DNA from: Pseudomonadota bacterium
GTDB taxonomy: Bacteria > Pseudomonadota > Alphaproteobacteria > Azospirillales > Azospirillaceae
Direction of reading: 5' to 3'
Assembly (NCBI GenBank): GCA_023416195.1
Contig: JAEZID010000076.1
Span: 1-5,258 of the forward strand
DNA: 5,258 nucleotides
The notes beneath the pieces are model-generated. The model was not told the DNA's origin. It was given only the letters and a program-made list of their open reading frames with translations, and ran no database searches. Made by a program: the position numbers and the translations under genes. Of the stretch, positions 5,163 through 5,258 are shown one piece after another. Positions within the stretch are counted from its first letter, which is position 1, and every line of letters starts with the position of its first letter.

Positions 5163-5258
5163 TCACGCAGATCTTGGCTCGGCCTGTTCGGGGGTGATGT
5201 ATCCGATGGCCGAGTGGGCGCGTTGGCGATTGTAGTAGGTTTCGATGTAGGCGAACAC
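5163..5258 (-). CDS. IS3-family transposase (OrfB), C-terminal fragment
   Basis: The last 31 codons of a minus-strand transposase are visible, reading VFAYIETYYNRQRAHSAIGY then ITPEQAEPRSA and a TGA at 5163-5165. The YYNRQRAHSAIGYITPEQ segment is the hallmark C-terminal stretch of IS3-family DDE integrases. The catalytic D, D and E residues would lie beyond the right edge, so activity cannot be judged. Where visible the reading frame is intact. Confidence 0.88.
   Translation of the reverse strand: MFAYIETYYNRQRAHSAIGYITPEQAEPRSA

Larger units (their letters stand above)
5133..5258 (-). mobile_element. IS3-family insertion sequence, one end only
   Basis: The element starts at 5133 with TGATCTTGCCCC and runs off the right edge. 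Two lines of evidence agree: a terminal repeat resembling that of IS3, and a transposase C-terminus ending 30 bp inside it. The visible end is the one downstream of the transposase. IS3-group elements usually create short target duplications of 3-4 bp; GGC (5130-5132) would be the left copy, but the far side is not visible. Confidence 0.85.

Overview
The window is very GC-rich, with strong G/C bias at third codon positions. This, the gene families and the promoter style suggest a high-GC alphaproteobacterium of the Azospirillum/Rhodospirillales type. The organism call is inference from composition and gene content; there is no rRNA or other marker.

Layout, left to right. (1) Positions 1-1281, minus strand: the first 427 codons of a large SNF2-type DEAD/DEAH helicase whose motor domains lie beyond the left edge. 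(2) 1282-1414: a short spacer with a long imperfect hairpin. (3) 1415-1933, minus strand: an unrecognised 172-residue protein, divergent from hcp. (4) 1934-2068: a compact intergenic region holding a perfect 16-bp palindrome of the FNR/NNR/DNR type (TTGACCGCGGTCAA core), a -10-like TATTGT placed exactly for a class II activator site, a second dyad over the predicted transcription start and ribosome binding site, and a GGGAGG Shine-Dalgarno. (5) 2069-3736, plus: hcp, the hybrid cluster protein, with all cluster ligands present. (6) 3737-3813: a strong intrinsic-terminator-like hairpin. (7) 3814-4848, plus: a ferredoxin/FAD/NAD reductase that is the probable electron donor to Hcp (Hcr role). Its [2Fe-2S] domain is at the N-terminus, as in BenC/MmoC-type reductases, not at the C-terminus as in E. 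coli Hcr. (8) 4849-5132: mostly non-coding, with one doubtful 45-codon ORF. (9) 5133-5258: the end of an IS3-family insertion sequence, giving its terminal inverted repeat and the last 31 codons of its transposase on the minus strand.

How the parts work together: the core is an anaerobic nitrosative-stress module. Low oxygen or NO would activate a Crp/Fnr-family regulator at the 1994-2009 box and switch on hcp. Hcp then removes NO (or reduces hydroxylamine) with electrons passed from NADH through FAD and the [2Fe-2S] cluster of the downstream reductase. The terminator between the two genes leaves almost no room for a separate reductase promoter, so the reductase is probably made by partial read-through at a lower level than Hcp.

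No tRNA, rRNA, CRISPR array or phage gene was seen. I did not find a clearly new system. The points most worth checking are the Hcp/BenC-type reductase pairing, the two-operator hcp promoter and the terminator inside the hcp-hcr unit.
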